Below, in pieces: positions 51,737 through 60,648 of a stretch of DNA of 64,000 nucleotides. Below the pieces are notes generated by a model. The model was not told the origin of the DNA and did no database searches. It saw only the letters and a list, made by a program, of their open reading frames with translations. The stretch comes from JBLHZY01 sp047631555 (lineage in GTDB: Bacteria; Pseudomonadota; Alphaproteobacteria; Rhodobacterales; Rhodobacteraceae). Location: NCBI GenBank assembly GCA_047631555.1, contig JBLHZY010000003.1, forward strand, positions 1 through 64,000. The letters run 5' to 3'. Each line of letters opens with the position of its first letter. Within the stretch, counting starts at the first letter, position 1. The position numbers and the translations under genes are program-made.

Positions 51737-52480
51737 ATGCCCATGACTGAAACTGAACAAAACCCTATTGAGATCATCTATGATGAGGCGCCTTTGCGCA
51801 TGGGATATGTGCAGGGGCAAACCAATGAGCTCGTCGTTTGCTTTTCTTCCGTCGGCCAGACGCGCGCAGAAATGCCGCTCTTTGAGTTCATTAAGACGGC
51901 CACGGGGTCAGGACGTCACGGGCTGTTTATCGCCGACATAGGGCGCAGCTGGATGAACGGCACGCAGCAAGCTGAGATCGTTACCGAACAGGTACAAAAG
52001 ATTGTTGAAGCGCACGGGATCACCTCTGTTACGACAATGGGCCTTTCCATGGGCGGTTTTAATGCTTTGATCGCTCCGCGCTTGTTTAAGGTCGATCGAG
52101 TGATCGCTTTTTCTCCGCAATATTCGGTGCATCCAAAGCATATTCCAAATGAAGGGCGTTGGGCATTTTGGCGGCGCAAACTCGACGTTTGGCGTTATGA
52201 AACGGTTGAGCCAATCCCCAGTGACCCGCAGATCTTTCTTTTTCATGGACTTGTGGATGATGCGGCCCATGCCCGTGCCTTTCCCGTCCAAGACAATATT
52301 GATCACTTCTTTTTTCCCGCCTTTGATCACACAGGCCTGACGACGCGGCTGAGAGAAAAGGGATTGCTCAGCCGGATGGTCGAGCATGCTTTGGCGGGGC
52401 GGCGCGCGGGCGTTGCGCGCCTTACCAAACGCATGGGTGGCAATTTCAGATCGCGTTTCAACGATGACCCTGTGATTTAG
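51737..52480 (+). CDS. Alpha/beta-hydrolase-like protein
   Basis: The 247-residue protein has a nucleophile elbow GLSMGGFNAL (Ser about residue 105), a strand ending IFLFHGLVDD (acid) and a late His in FDHTGLT, so it fits the alpha/beta hydrolase fold. It follows fabI by 12 bases and may be co-transcribed. Similar proteins are often coded beside capsule or surface-polymer genes. Substrate unknown. Confidence 0.6.
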   Translation: MPMTETEQNPIEIIYDEAPLRMGYVQGQTNELVVCFSSVGQTRAEMPLFEFIKTATGSGRHGLFIADIGRSWMNGTQQAEIVTEQVQKIVEAHGITSVTTMGLSMGGFNALIAPRLFKVDRVIAFSPQYSVHPKHIPNEGRWAFWRRKLDVWRYETVEPIPSDPQIFLFHGLVDDAAHARAFPVQDNIDHFFFPAFDHTGLTTRLREKGLLSRMVEHALAGRRAGVARLTKRMGGNFRSRFNDDPVI

Positions 52481-52486
52481 GCCGTC

Positions 52487-53092
52487 CTATTCGGCCGGTT
52501 TTTGCGGCGCGCAAGCGGTGCAATCTTCACAGGCGCGCGCTTTGTCTTTGGTGCTCCAGAAGCCCTCTTCATAGGCCACACCATCGCCGTAAGGCAGGAA
52601 TTCTGCGTAATGCGCATGGGGATCGCGGCTATGGCTCGCGTGTTTGATCGGGCACCAATAATGCTCGGTCCGTCCGGCGACTTCGCGCACGTAGGCAATC
52701 ACCCCATTGCAATACCCGCAGTAGATACAATTGAGCTTTTGCAGCCAATTTAGGTAGCCCAGCCTATGGCGATCGATCTGAATATATTCGGATCGGCGCA
52801 CGTGCGGGATGCGATAGACCGGAAAGCAAACCGTCTGAAACACGGTCACGAAGGCGTCAAGAATAACAAACGGAATGATCAAGCTATAGATGACCGGAAA
52901 GGTTACAAATTCCCAAGGCCTTGAGCGGTCAATCATCCGCTGGACCCGCGCCCGAAAGGCGCGCCGTGCGTTTTCGCGCGCGGCATGAGCTGCATCAATC
53001 AGCCCCGCGACCGGCGTTTCTTCATAGACGTGACCAAAATATTCACGTGTAGCGCGCCAAATATCGCGCAGCTTTTCTGGCACATTACTCAT
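52487..53092 (-). CDS. Membrane protein with two CxxCxxC motifs
   Basis: The 201-residue protein has a basic amphipathic N-terminus, one hydrophobic segment (about 62-92), then C122-x2-C125-x2-C128 (NCIYCGYCNG), C147 in WCPIKHASHSRDPHAHY, and C188-x2-C191-x2-C194 (ACEDCTAC) close to the end. Seven cysteines and several His make metal or Fe-S binding likely. I recognise no named family. It is convergent with the hydrolase gene. Confidence 0.7.
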   Translation of the reverse strand: MSNVPEKLRDIWRATREYFGHVYEETPVAGLIDAAHAARENARRAFRARVQRMIDRSRPWEFVTFPVIYSLIIPFVILDAFVTVFQTVCFPVYRIPHVRRSEYIQIDRHRLGYLNWLQKLNCIYCGYCNGVIAYVREVAGRTEHYWCPIKHASHSRDPHAHYAEFLPYGDGVAYEEGFWSTKDKARACEDCTACAPQKPAE

Positions 53093-53276
53093 TGTGCAAC
53101 TCCTTAATATAATGCCTCCACCTTACCCCAAGGTAATCCTATGTCAGCCGAATTAACGACTGAAACAGCAATAATTGTTGAGAAACCGCGATTGAGGCCT
53201 CTGGGCTACTCGCTCCCCGCGCTCTCAAATTAAGCGCCTGTTAAGCATGGAAACAAACTGTTGATCCTTCGGGAAT

Positions 53277-54182
53277 ATGGCCAAACGCCACATTCTCGCC
53301 ACATTTCATCCTCAAATCAGACATGAACTGCCATTCACGCGCGTTGCGCAACATTTCTCGGCGAAGTCCTGCTTTGCCATATCAAGCCTTTGGGGGCGCT
53401 TTGCATTGATCCTTTTGTTGGTTGCCATAGGCTTTAGCGCTGCGATCTGGTTTTCGCTGCGCGCAGGCGTGACGGATCAGGGGAAGATTGCATTCAGCGG
53501 GTTTGATGGGGTCGGCGTGATCGTGGCCTTTACGGCCTTTGTTTGCGTATCGGTCTTGTTTGGGCCCTTGGTCTCGGGCTGCGTTTTGGCGGCGCTGTTT
53601 TTCAATGAGCTTGGCCATGCATTGGCGCGGCGTACTTTGGGCCATGGCGATGCCGAGTTGCGGATATTTCCCGTGCCATTCCTGCGCAATTCCGCTCAAA
53701 CCCCGGCCCATGATCCGCTTGAGGAAAGCTATATTGCGCTGATGGGGGCCGGGCTTTCGATTGCGCCGATGGTGATGGGCTTTGCCGCGACCCAGCTGTT
53801 GATCGGGATCAATACGGATCTGGCCAATGCGGCGCTGACCTTCGCTGTCACTGTGGGCGCGGTTAATTTCATCATGCTTTTGCCCTTCGTGCCGCTTGAT
53901 GGCGGGCGCTGTGTGCGCGCTTTCTCGCATGGGTTTTGGCCCGCGCTTTCGCCCGCATTAAGCGCCTTTATGGTCGCGGCCTTTCTTTCGGCGGCATGGC
54001 GCTCTGGCTCGGTTGCCTTTTTCATCCTTGCGGGCATTGGCCTGCAAAGCCTGATCCCGCGCAAATCTCCGGATCACGCGCCCCTGTCGCCAAACAACGC
54101 TTTGTTGGTGCTTGGCGCCTATGCCTTCACGCTGGCTGCGCATTTCTGCGGCGGATGGTGGCTGATCAAAGGCTTGATCTAG
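53277..54182 (+). CDS. Site-2-protease-like membrane protein, degenerate zinc motif
   Basis: The 301-residue protein has about six or seven helices. FFNELGHALARR (108-119) aligns with the HExxH helix of M50 peptidases, but the first His is Asn110. A second motif, LPFVPLDGGR (202-211, Asp208), aligns with the NPDG/LDGG zinc-ligand helix. ALMGAGLSIAP resembles the central conserved helix. With one zinc ligand lost it may be a non-catalytic relative. Confidence 0.65.
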   Translation: MAKRHILATFHPQIRHELPFTRVAQHFSAKSCFAISSLWGRFALILLLVAIGFSAAIWFSLRAGVTDQGKIAFSGFDGVGVIVAFTAFVCVSVLFGPLVSGCVLAALFFNELGHALARRTLGHGDAELRIFPVPFLRNSAQTPAHDPLEESYIALMGAGLSIAPMVMGFAATQLLIGINTDLANAALTFAVTVGAVNFIMLLPFVPLDGGRCVRAFSHGFWPALSPALSAFMVAAFLSAAWRSGSVAFFILAGIGLQSLIPRKSPDHAPLSPNNALLVLGAYAFTLAAHFCGGWWLIKGLI

Positions 54183-54236
54183 GCTTTCCAATCCCGCCCG
54201 CCCGTGCCACCCTTTGCCCAACCAAAGGAGGCCGCC

Positions 54237-54923
54237 ATGGCGATCAAAGCCTGTGTTTTCGATGCTTATGGAACGTTGTTCGATGTTTCGGCCGCCGCGC
54301 GCCTTGCTGCTGCGGAGCCGGGGTTTGAAGCACTGGCCGGCGTTTGGCCCAAGGTCGCTTCTGATTGGCGGCTCAAGCAGTTGCAATATTCTTGGCTGCG
54401 CGCGGTAACGGATGACCATTGCGAGTTTTGGAAAGTAACGCAGGACGGGCTGGATTGGGCGCTTGAGGCTTCTGATCTGGATGACCCGGCGTTGCGTGAG
54501 CGGCTGTTGCAACTTTACTGGGAGCTTGAAGCCTTTAGCGAAGTTCCTTTCATGCTCACCGCCTTGAAAGAGGCCGGGATGGCAACAGCGATCCTTTCCA
54601 ATGGCTCGCCTGATATGCTGCATGGTGCGGTGGCCTCGGCCGGACTTGAGGGGCTGTTGGATGATGTGCTGTCGGTCGAAAGCGTTGGGGTTTTTAAGCC
54701 CTCGCCCAAGGTTTATCAGCTTGTTTTGGATCGTTTCAAATGCGACGCGGATGAGGTTTTGTTTGTCAGCTCAAATGGCTGGGATGCGGGCGCTGCGGCG
54801 GGCTTTGGCTTTACGTCGGCTTGGGTCAATCGCATGGGCGAACCTGTTGATCGCCTGCCCTGGACCCCGGCGCATATCTTAAGCGATCTGCGCGATATTC
54901 CCAAGCTGGCGGAGCAAATCTAA
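54237..54923 (+). CDS. HAD superfamily hydrolase, haloacid dehalogenase type II
   Basis: The 228-residue protein starts behind AAAGGAGG. The nucleophile Asp is in VFDAYGTLFD, motif II is AILSNGSPDML, the conserved Lys is in VGVFKPSPKVYQL, and the last motif is VSSNGWDAGAAAGFG. These fit 2-haloacid dehalogenase, which hydrolyses L-2-haloacids; natural substrates may be organohalogens of marine origin. The stop overlaps the next start (TAATG). Confidence 0.88.
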   Translation: MAIKACVFDAYGTLFDVSAAARLAAAEPGFEALAGVWPKVASDWRLKQLQYSWLRAVTDDHCEFWKVTQDGLDWALEASDLDDPALRERLLQLYWELEAFSEVPFMLTALKEAGMATAILSNGSPDMLHGAVASAGLEGLLDDVLSVESVGVFKPSPKVYQLVLDRFKCDADEVLFVSSNGWDAGAAAGFGFTSAWVNRMGEPVDRLPWTPAHILSDLRDIPKLAEQI

Positions 54924-55750
54924 TGCCAAAATTTACAACATTTGACGGGCTAGAATTGTTCTATTCGGATGAGGGCGAAGGCCTGCCCGTGCTTTGCCTT
55001 ACCGGGTTAACCCGCAACAGTCGTGATTTCGATTATGTCGCGCCGCACCTGAAAGGCGTGCGCCTGATCCGGATGGATTATCGCGGGCGCGGGCAATCAG
55101 ATCGGGGCGATTGGCATGGCTATACCGTTCCAAATGAGGCGCGCGATGCGATTGCGCTGCTCGACCATCTCGGGATTAAACGGACGGCCATATTGGGCAC
55201 ATCGCGCGGCGGGATTATCGCGATGATGCTTGGCGCAACGGCGCGGGATCGCCTGATCGGTGTGGCACTCAATGACATCGGGCCAGAGATTGAAACCGGC
55301 GGACTTGATAAAATCATGGGCTATCTCGGGGTAAAGCCCGCCTTTGCCAGCCGCGCTGAAATGGCCGCAGCAATGCCCGGTGCGATGGCCGGGTTTGCCA
55401 ATGTGCCCGCCAGCCGTTGGCTTGAGAATGTCGAGCGCTCGACCGTAGAGACCGAGAGCGGGCTTGATTTGGCCTATGACGCCCATCTGCGCGATGCCGT
55501 GCTTGAAGGCGCGGCCCAACCTGCGCCCGATTTCTGGCCGTTCTTTGAGGCGCTTGCCGGGCTGCCGCTTGCGCTGATCCGCGGGGAGAATTCCGATATC
55601 CTCAGCGCGAAATCTGCCGCGGAAATGGGCGCGCGCCATCCGGGAATGATTTTCGCAAACGTTCCCGATCGCGCCCACATCCCCTTCCTGGATGAGCCAG
55701 AATCCCTTGCCGCCCTGAACGAATGGATCGCCAAATGTCAGAAGATTTGA
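54923..55750 (+). CDS. Alpha/beta hydrolase
   Basis: The 275-residue protein has LCLTGLTRNSRDFDYVAPHL (oxyanion region), MDYRGRGQSDRG, the nucleophile GTSRGGIIAMM, and the final His in PDRAHIPFLDEPE. It overlaps both the dehalogenase and the dehydratase gene, so the three form an operon. Substrate not predictable. Confidence 0.85.
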   Translation: MPKFTTFDGLELFYSDEGEGLPVLCLTGLTRNSRDFDYVAPHLKGVRLIRMDYRGRGQSDRGDWHGYTVPNEARDAIALLDHLGIKRTAILGTSRGGIIAMMLGATARDRLIGVALNDIGPEIETGGLDKIMGYLGVKPAFASRAEMAAAMPGAMAGFANVPASRWLENVERSTVETESGLDLAYDAHLRDAVLEGAAQPAPDFWPFFEALAGLPLALIRGENSDILSAKSAAEMGARHPGMIFANVPDRAHIPFLDEPESLAALNEWIAKCQKI

Positions 55751-56712
55751 TCGATATTGAGGCCGCCGCACGCCGCCTTGCAGGCCATGCGCGCCGCACC
55801 CCCCTCCTCTCTTCGCCGTTTCTCGATGAGATCGCGGGGCGTACGATTTTGATCAAAGCGGAGTGTCTTCAGCACAGCGGATCGTTCAAATTTCGCGGCG
55901 CGTGGTCGGCGATTTCTGCGCTGGACGCAAAGCGGCGCACGCGCGGGGTTATGGCGTTTTCGTCTGGCAATCACGCCCAAGGGATCGCCATGGCGGCCAA
56001 GGCGCATGACACCCCAGCCACAATCTTGATGCCCTCGGATGCCCCTGCGATCAAACAAGAAAATACGCGCGCTTTAGGCGCGGAAGTGATCCTCTATGAT
56101 CGCGCGACCGAAGATCGCGATGTGATTGGCGATAAAATCGCTGCCGAACGCGGCCTTACGATGATCCGCCCTTATGACGAGCCTTTGGTCATTGCTGGGC
56201 AGGCCAGCGTTGGAATTGAGATCGCCGAACAGGCGGCTGAGCGCGATATTCGCGAGGCCGAAGTGATCACATGTTGTGGTGGCGGCGGGCTTACTGCGGG
56301 CGTCGCGCTTGCGCTTGAGGATCACGCGCCGGGCATGATCGCGCGCACGGCTGAGCCGGAGGGGTTTGACGATGTGCGCCGCTCGCTTGCCTCGGGCAAG
56401 ATTGAACGCAATGCGCAGATGTCGGGCACGATTTGTGACGCCATCCAAACCCAACAACCCGGCGATATCACCTTTCCGATCATGAAGCGCCTTTGCGGGC
56501 CGGGCTATGCTGTCAGCGAGGAAGAGGCTTTGCGCGCGATGGTTTTGGCCTTCTCGCGGCTGCGCATAGTGCTTGAGCCGGGCGGCGCAGTTGCGCTTGC
56601 GGCGGCGCTTTTTCACAGCGCACAAAGCGATGCCCGGACAGTTATCGCGATCGCCTCGGGCGGCAATGTTGATCCCGAAATATTCGCGAATGCACTTAAA
56701 ACCTATGGCTAA
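55735..56712 (+). CDS. PLP-dependent threonine/serine dehydratase
   Basis: The 325-residue fold-type II PLP enzyme has the Schiff-base Lys in HSGSFKFRGA, SSGNHAQGIAMAAK, and the phosphate loop CCGGGGLTAG. There is no C-terminal regulatory ACT domain, so it is a catabolic or hydroxyaspartate-type dehydratase. The start at 55735 overlaps the upstream gene by 16 bases. Confidence 0.88.
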   Translation: MSEDLIDIEAAARRLAGHARRTPLLSSPFLDEIAGRTILIKAECLQHSGSFKFRGAWSAISALDAKRRTRGVMAFSSGNHAQGIAMAAKAHDTPATILMPSDAPAIKQENTRALGAEVILYDRATEDRDVIGDKIAAERGLTMIRPYDEPLVIAGQASVGIEIAEQAAERDIREAEVITCCGGGGLTAGVALALEDHAPGMIARTAEPEGFDDVRRSLASGKIERNAQMSGTICDAIQTQQPGDITFPIMKRLCGPGYAVSEEEALRAMVLAFSRLRIVLEPGGAVALAAALFHSAQSDARTVIAIASGGNVDPEIFANALKTYG

Positions 56713-56986
56713 GATCCGTCGATAGGCCGCCAGGTATGGAATACCTGTCTGGTTCAAGTTGGTGAACTGTGTTAACTATTAACCATCGCTTCGCGTGATA
56801 CCGACCCCGGAACGCCCTCTTCCTACCTCCTCCCCAAGATGGCGTCCGGGGCAAAGAACCTTTAAATTTCAATGCGCTATATGCTGCCTGTCTTTCGGGC
56901 GGTATCCTTTATGAACTGCTGGCGTGCAATACAGTTGACAGTGACAATTACTTTGAGCATCCTCGCCAAACATCAGGGAGGATTCC
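56713..56986. other. Intergenic region before pobA
   Basis: Apart from the anti-SD hairpin this 274-bp region holds a possible -35 box TTGACA (56935-56940) and the pobA ribosome-binding site AGGGAGG. No regulator gene (pcaQ, pobR) is present on either strand. Confidence 0.4.
56800..56855 (+). ncRNA. Candidate anti-Shine-Dalgarno sRNA hairpin (CcsR/cuckoo-like)
   Basis: CCCCGGAACGCC (56805-56816) pairs with GGCGTCCGGGG (56841-56851) with one bulged A. The 24-base loop is pyrimidine-rich and contains CCTCCTCCCC (56826-56835). A hairpin presenting CCUCCUCCC is the hallmark of the CcsR (cuckoo) sRNAs of Rhodobacter and relatives, which can pair with Shine-Dalgarno sequences. A weaker second stem (GCCTG, TCTTT, CGGGC, 56886-56900) follows. 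Promoter and 3' end are not visible. It might instead be part of the pobA leader. Confidence 0.5.
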
Positions 56987-58156
56987 ATGCGCACTCAGGT
57001 TTGTATTATCGGGGGCGGGCCATCGGGCCTGCTGCTTTCGCAACTTTTGGATAAAAAGGGCATCCAAAGCATCGTGCTTGAGCGCAAAACGCGCGATTAT
57101 GTTTTGAGCCGTATCCGCGCGGGCGTCTTGGAAAAAGGCCTTGAGGATCTGATGGAAGAGGCCGGCGTGGCGGATCGGATGAAGGCCGAGGGCTTTGCCC
57201 ATGATGGCACGTTGATCGCCTACGGCAACGAACAATTCCGCATCGACTTCGCCAAACATACCGGCACGGCTGTGATGGTTTATGGCCAAACCGAAGTGAC
57301 CCGCGATCTTTATGATGCGCGCGAAGCGATGGGCGGGCAGATTGAGTTTAACGTTGAGGATGTGGTGATCCACGGCGCCGATACGGACGCGGCCTTTGTA
57401 ACCTTCAATCGCGATGGCAAAGAGACCCGGATTGATTGCGATTATGTTGCGGGCTGCGATGGGTTTCACGGCGTTTCGCGCCAGACAATCCCGCTTACCG
57501 TACGCAAGGAATATGAGAAGGTTTATCCGTTCGGCTGGCTCGGCATCCTCTCAGAAACGCCGCCCGTTGATCACGAATTGATCTACTCCAGCTCAGAGCG
57601 CGGCTTTGCCCTTTGCTCGATGCGCAACGCAAATCTGAGCCGCTATTATATCCAATGCTCGCTTTCAGACAGCCCGGATGATTGGTCGGACGAGGCCTTC
57701 TGGGAAGAGCTGAAACGCCGCATTCCTAAGGCCGCCGCCGATAAGCTGATAACAGGCCCGAGCATCGAGAAAAGCATCGCGCCGCTGCGCAGTTTTGTGA
57801 CCGAACCGATGCGTTGGGGACGGCTTTTCCTTTGCGGAGATGCCGCGCATATCGTGCCGCCAACCGGCGCAAAGGGCCTCAACACGGCCGCCTCGGACAT
57901 TCATTATCTCTATCACGGCCTCGTTGATTTTTACGCAAAGGGCGACACGGGCGGCTTGGACAGCTATTCTGAAAAGGCTCTTGCGCGGATTTGGAAAGCC
58001 GAGCGGTTTAGCTGGTGGATGACTTCCCTTCTGCACCGTTTCCCAGATCAAGATCCGTTTGATATCAAGATGCAGCAGGCCGAGATCGAATTTCTGCGCA
58101 GCAATGAGGCGGCGCAAAAAGCGATGGCCGAGAATTATGTTGGGCTGCCTTACTGA
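56987..58156 (+). CDS. pobA: 4-hydroxybenzoate 3-monooxygenase
   Basis: PobA hydroxylates 4-hydroxybenzoate to protocatechuate using NADPH and FAD. The 389-residue protein has the FAD motif VCIIGGGPSGLLLSQLL, the DG motif CDGFHGVSRQTIP, and GDAAHIVPPTGAKGLNTAAS. It heads the pca operon, and the pcaD start lies in its stop (TGATG). Confidence 0.96.
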   Translation: MRTQVCIIGGGPSGLLLSQLLDKKGIQSIVLERKTRDYVLSRIRAGVLEKGLEDLMEEAGVADRMKAEGFAHDGTLIAYGNEQFRIDFAKHTGTAVMVYGQTEVTRDLYDAREAMGGQIEFNVEDVVIHGADTDAAFVTFNRDGKETRIDCDYVAGCDGFHGVSRQTIPLTVRKEYEKVYPFGWLGILSETPPVDHELIYSSSERGFALCSMRNANLSRYYIQCSLSDSPDDWSDEAFWEELKRRIPKAAADKLITGPSIEKSIAPLRSFVTEPMRWGRLFLCGDAAHIVPPTGAKGLNTAASDIHYLYHGLVDFYAKGDTGGLDSYSEKALARIWKAERFSWWMTSLLHRFPDQDPFDIKMQQAEIEFLRSNEAAQKAMAENYVGLPY

Positions 58157-58941
58157 TGATGATTTCTGTCGGGGATATTTCGCTTCACGTTCAAGAGGAT
58201 GGCGATCCAAACGGCGCGCCCATTGTCTTTGCCAACTCGCTTGGAACGGACCTGCGGCTTTGGGATAAAGTCGTCCCACTGCTGCCCGAAGGCTTGCGAA
58301 TTATCCGCTTTGACAAGCGCGGGCATGGGCAATCTGATGTGCCTGATGCGCCCTATTCGATGGGCCAGTTGATCACTGATACAGAGCGGCTTTTGGATGC
58401 GCTTGAGGTGCGGGATGCGGTATTTGTTGGCCTCTCAATTGGCGGGATGATTGCGCAGGGGCTGGCGGTCAAACGCCTTGATATGCTGCGCGCGATTGTG
58501 CTTTCCAATACGGCGTTTAAATTTGGCACGGCTGAGATGTGGCAGGATCGGATTGCCGCGATCCGTGCGGGCGGGATCGATCCGCAGGCTGATGGCATCA
58601 TGGAGCGCTGGTTCTCGCGCAAATTTCGCGACGGCCCCGAGATTGGCTATTGGCGCGATATGTTGGTCGGCCAGCCGCTCGAAGGCTATCTGGGTTGTTG
58701 CGCCGCGATTGCGGGCACGGATTTCTACACGCCGACCTCTGGCTTGCGCCTTCCCGCGCTTGGGATTGCAGGCTCTGAAGATGGGGCCTCGCCGCCCGAT
58801 CTGGTGCGCGACACTGTCCAATTGATCCCCGGCTCAACCTTCCATCTGATCCGCGGCGCGGGCCACCTGCCCTGCGTTGAAGCGCCCGTTGAGTATGCCG
58901 AAACCCTCACGAAATTCTTAAAGGAGGTCGGCCATGTCTGA
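58156..58941 (+). CDS. pcaD: 3-oxoadipate enol-lactonase
   Basis: PcaD opens the enol-lactone to 3-oxoadipate. This 261-residue alpha/beta hydrolase has FANSLGTDLRLWDKV, FDKRGHGQSDVP, the nucleophile GLSIGGMIAQGL, the acid in AGSEDGASPPD and the His in GAGHLPCVEAP. It overlaps pcaC by eight bases. Confidence 0.94.
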   Translation: MMISVGDISLHVQEDGDPNGAPIVFANSLGTDLRLWDKVVPLLPEGLRIIRFDKRGHGQSDVPDAPYSMGQLITDTERLLDALEVRDAVFVGLSIGGMIAQGLAVKRLDMLRAIVLSNTAFKFGTAEMWQDRIAAIRAGGIDPQADGIMERWFSRKFRDGPEIGYWRDMLVGQPLEGYLGCCAAIAGTDFYTPTSGLRLPALGIAGSEDGASPPDLVRDTVQLIPGSTFHLIRGAGHLPCVEAPVEYAETLTKFLKEVGHV

Positions 58942-59317
58942 TCGCTATGACAAAGGCATGGAAGTGCGCCGCTCGGTTCTGGGCGATGCGCATGTTGACC
59001 GCGCCGAAGCCGCCAAAACCGAGTTTGACGAGGCCTTCCAAACCCTGATCACCGAGGGCGCATGGGGCAATGTTTGGGCCTCGGATGCGATCACAAAGCG
59101 CGAGCGTTCGATGATCACGCTCGCACTTTTGGCCGCGACCGGAAACTTCGAAGAAATCGCTATGCACATTAGAGCCACCGCGCGAACGGGGGCCTCGAAG
59201 ACGGATGTTTTGGAGGCATTTCAACATGTTGCAATCTACGCCGGCGTTCCGCGTGCAAACCACGCGCTAAAGATCGCCAAGGCCACCTACGCCGAAATGG
59301 AGAGTGAAAATGAATGA
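58934..59317 (+). CDS. pcaC: 4-carboxymuconolactone decarboxylase
   Basis: The 127-residue AhpD-like helical enzyme contains GAWGNVWASDAITKRERSMI, LALLAATGNFEEIAMHIRAT and EVLQHVA-like EAFQHVAIYAGVPRAN. It produces the enol-lactone used by PcaD. The stop overlaps the pcaH start (ATGAATGA). Confidence 0.95.
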   Translation: MSDRYDKGMEVRRSVLGDAHVDRAEAAKTEFDEAFQTLITEGAWGNVWASDAITKRERSMITLALLAATGNFEEIAMHIRATARTGASKTDVLEAFQHVAIYAGVPRANHALKIAKATYAEMESENE

Positions 59318-60038
59318 TCTTGGCCCCCTGATTCCGCGCAATCGCGCCATTCATCCGGTCCCTTTTGATCCGGAGTATAAGACCTCTGTTGCGCGCTCTC
59401 CGAGCCTGCCGCTGCTCTCGATGGAAAGCACCGTTTCTGAGGAAACCGGGCCGCGGTTTGGCCATGGGCTTCTTGGCGCGCTTGATAACAACTTGATCCT
59501 CAATTTTACCAAAGGCGCGGCCCCTGCTGTTGGTGAGCGGGTGCTGGTGCATGGCCGGGTTCTGGACGAAAACAATCGCCCGGTGAAAAATACTTTGGTC
59601 GAGATTTGGCAGGCCAATGCGGGCGGGCGCTATCGCCACATTAAGGATTCCTATTTCGCCCCGCTTGATCCGAATTTCGGCGGCTGCGGGCGCACGATTA
59701 CGGATGAAAATGGCTATTATGAATTCCTGACCATTCGCCCCGGCGCCTATCCTTGGCCCAACCGCGCGAATGATTGGCGCCCCATGCATATTCACTTCTC
59801 GATCTTTGGTCACAGCTTCGGCCAGCGTCTGATTTCACAGATGTATTTTGAGGGCGACCCGCTGATCAATCACTGCCCGATTGCGGCAACGATCAAAGAA
59901 CGCAGCCAGCTTGATCGGCTTGTTGCGCCGCTTGATTTCTCCAAGTCGCGCCCCCTCGATTTCCTGGCGTATAAATTCGATATCGTGCTGCGCGGACGCC
60001 GCCAGACGATGTTTGAGAACAAAATGGAAGGGATGTAA
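59310..60038 (+). CDS. pcaH: Protocatechuate 3,4-dioxygenase beta subunit
   Basis: The 242-residue subunit carries the Fe(III) site: Tyr in AGGRYRHIKD, Tyr in PGAYPWPN, and two His in MHIHFSIFG. VEIWQANAGGRY is the intradiol signature region. The start at 59310 is set by overlap with pcaC. Confidence 0.96.
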   Translation: MNDLGPLIPRNRAIHPVPFDPEYKTSVARSPSLPLLSMESTVSEETGPRFGHGLLGALDNNLILNFTKGAAPAVGERVLVHGRVLDENNRPVKNTLVEIWQANAGGRYRHIKDSYFAPLDPNFGGCGRTITDENGYYEFLTIRPGAYPWPNRANDWRPMHIHFSIFGHSFGQRLISQMYFEGDPLINHCPIAATIKERSQLDRLVAPLDFSKSRPLDFLAYKFDIVLRGRRQTMFENKMEGM

Positions 60039-60040
60039 TC

Positions 60041-60640
60041 ATGGTACAAGCTCTTGATATCCTGCAAGAAACACCATCACAAACGGCTGGGCCCTATGTG
60101 CATATCGGCTGCATCCCCTCTTTTGCGGGCAATCCCGGTATCTATCCAGAAGACCTTGGGCTTTCGCCAATTTCCGAAGGTGCCAAAGGCGACATCATCG
60201 AAATCACCGGCTCAGTTTTTGATGGAACGGGCTGGACTTTGCGCGATGCGATGCTGGAAAGCTGGCAGCCAGATGCGAGCGGCAAATTCGCAGGCGATGC
60301 GGGCGCGGATCCGGCTGTGAACGGTTATTGCCGCTTTGCTGCCGATAAAGACAGCGGCGAATTTACCCTGCGCACGGTTAAGCCCGGCGCGACAAAGATG
60401 CGCGATGGGACCCTGCAAGCGCCGCATATCTCGGTCTGGATCGTGGCGCGCGGGATCAATATTGGTCTCTCGACGCGGATCTATTTTGAGGATGAGGATA
60501 ACAGCTCTGATCCTCTCCTTTCACGGATCGAACAGACCCCTCGGGTTGATACGCTCATTGCCAAAAAAGTCTCTGACGGTCAGTATCGTTTTGATATTCG
60601 GCTGCAAGGCGCGGGCGAGACTGTATTTCTCGACCTCTGA
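60041..60640 (+). CDS. pcaG: Protocatechuate 3,4-dioxygenase alpha subunit
   Basis: The 199-residue subunit starts MVQALDILQETPSQTAGPYV and has LESWQPDASGKFAG and FTLRTVKPGATKMRDGTLQA, the same fold as PcaH without the iron ligands. It forms the heteromer that cleaves protocatechuate to 3-carboxymuconate. Confidence 0.95.
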   Translation: MVQALDILQETPSQTAGPYVHIGCIPSFAGNPGIYPEDLGLSPISEGAKGDIIEITGSVFDGTGWTLRDAMLESWQPDASGKFAGDAGADPAVNGYCRFAADKDSGEFTLRTVKPGATKMRDGTLQAPHISVWIVARGINIGLSTRIYFEDEDNSSDPLLSRIEQTPRVDTLIAKKVSDGQYRFDIRLQGAGETVFLDL

Positions 60641-60648
60641 GAGGGTAA

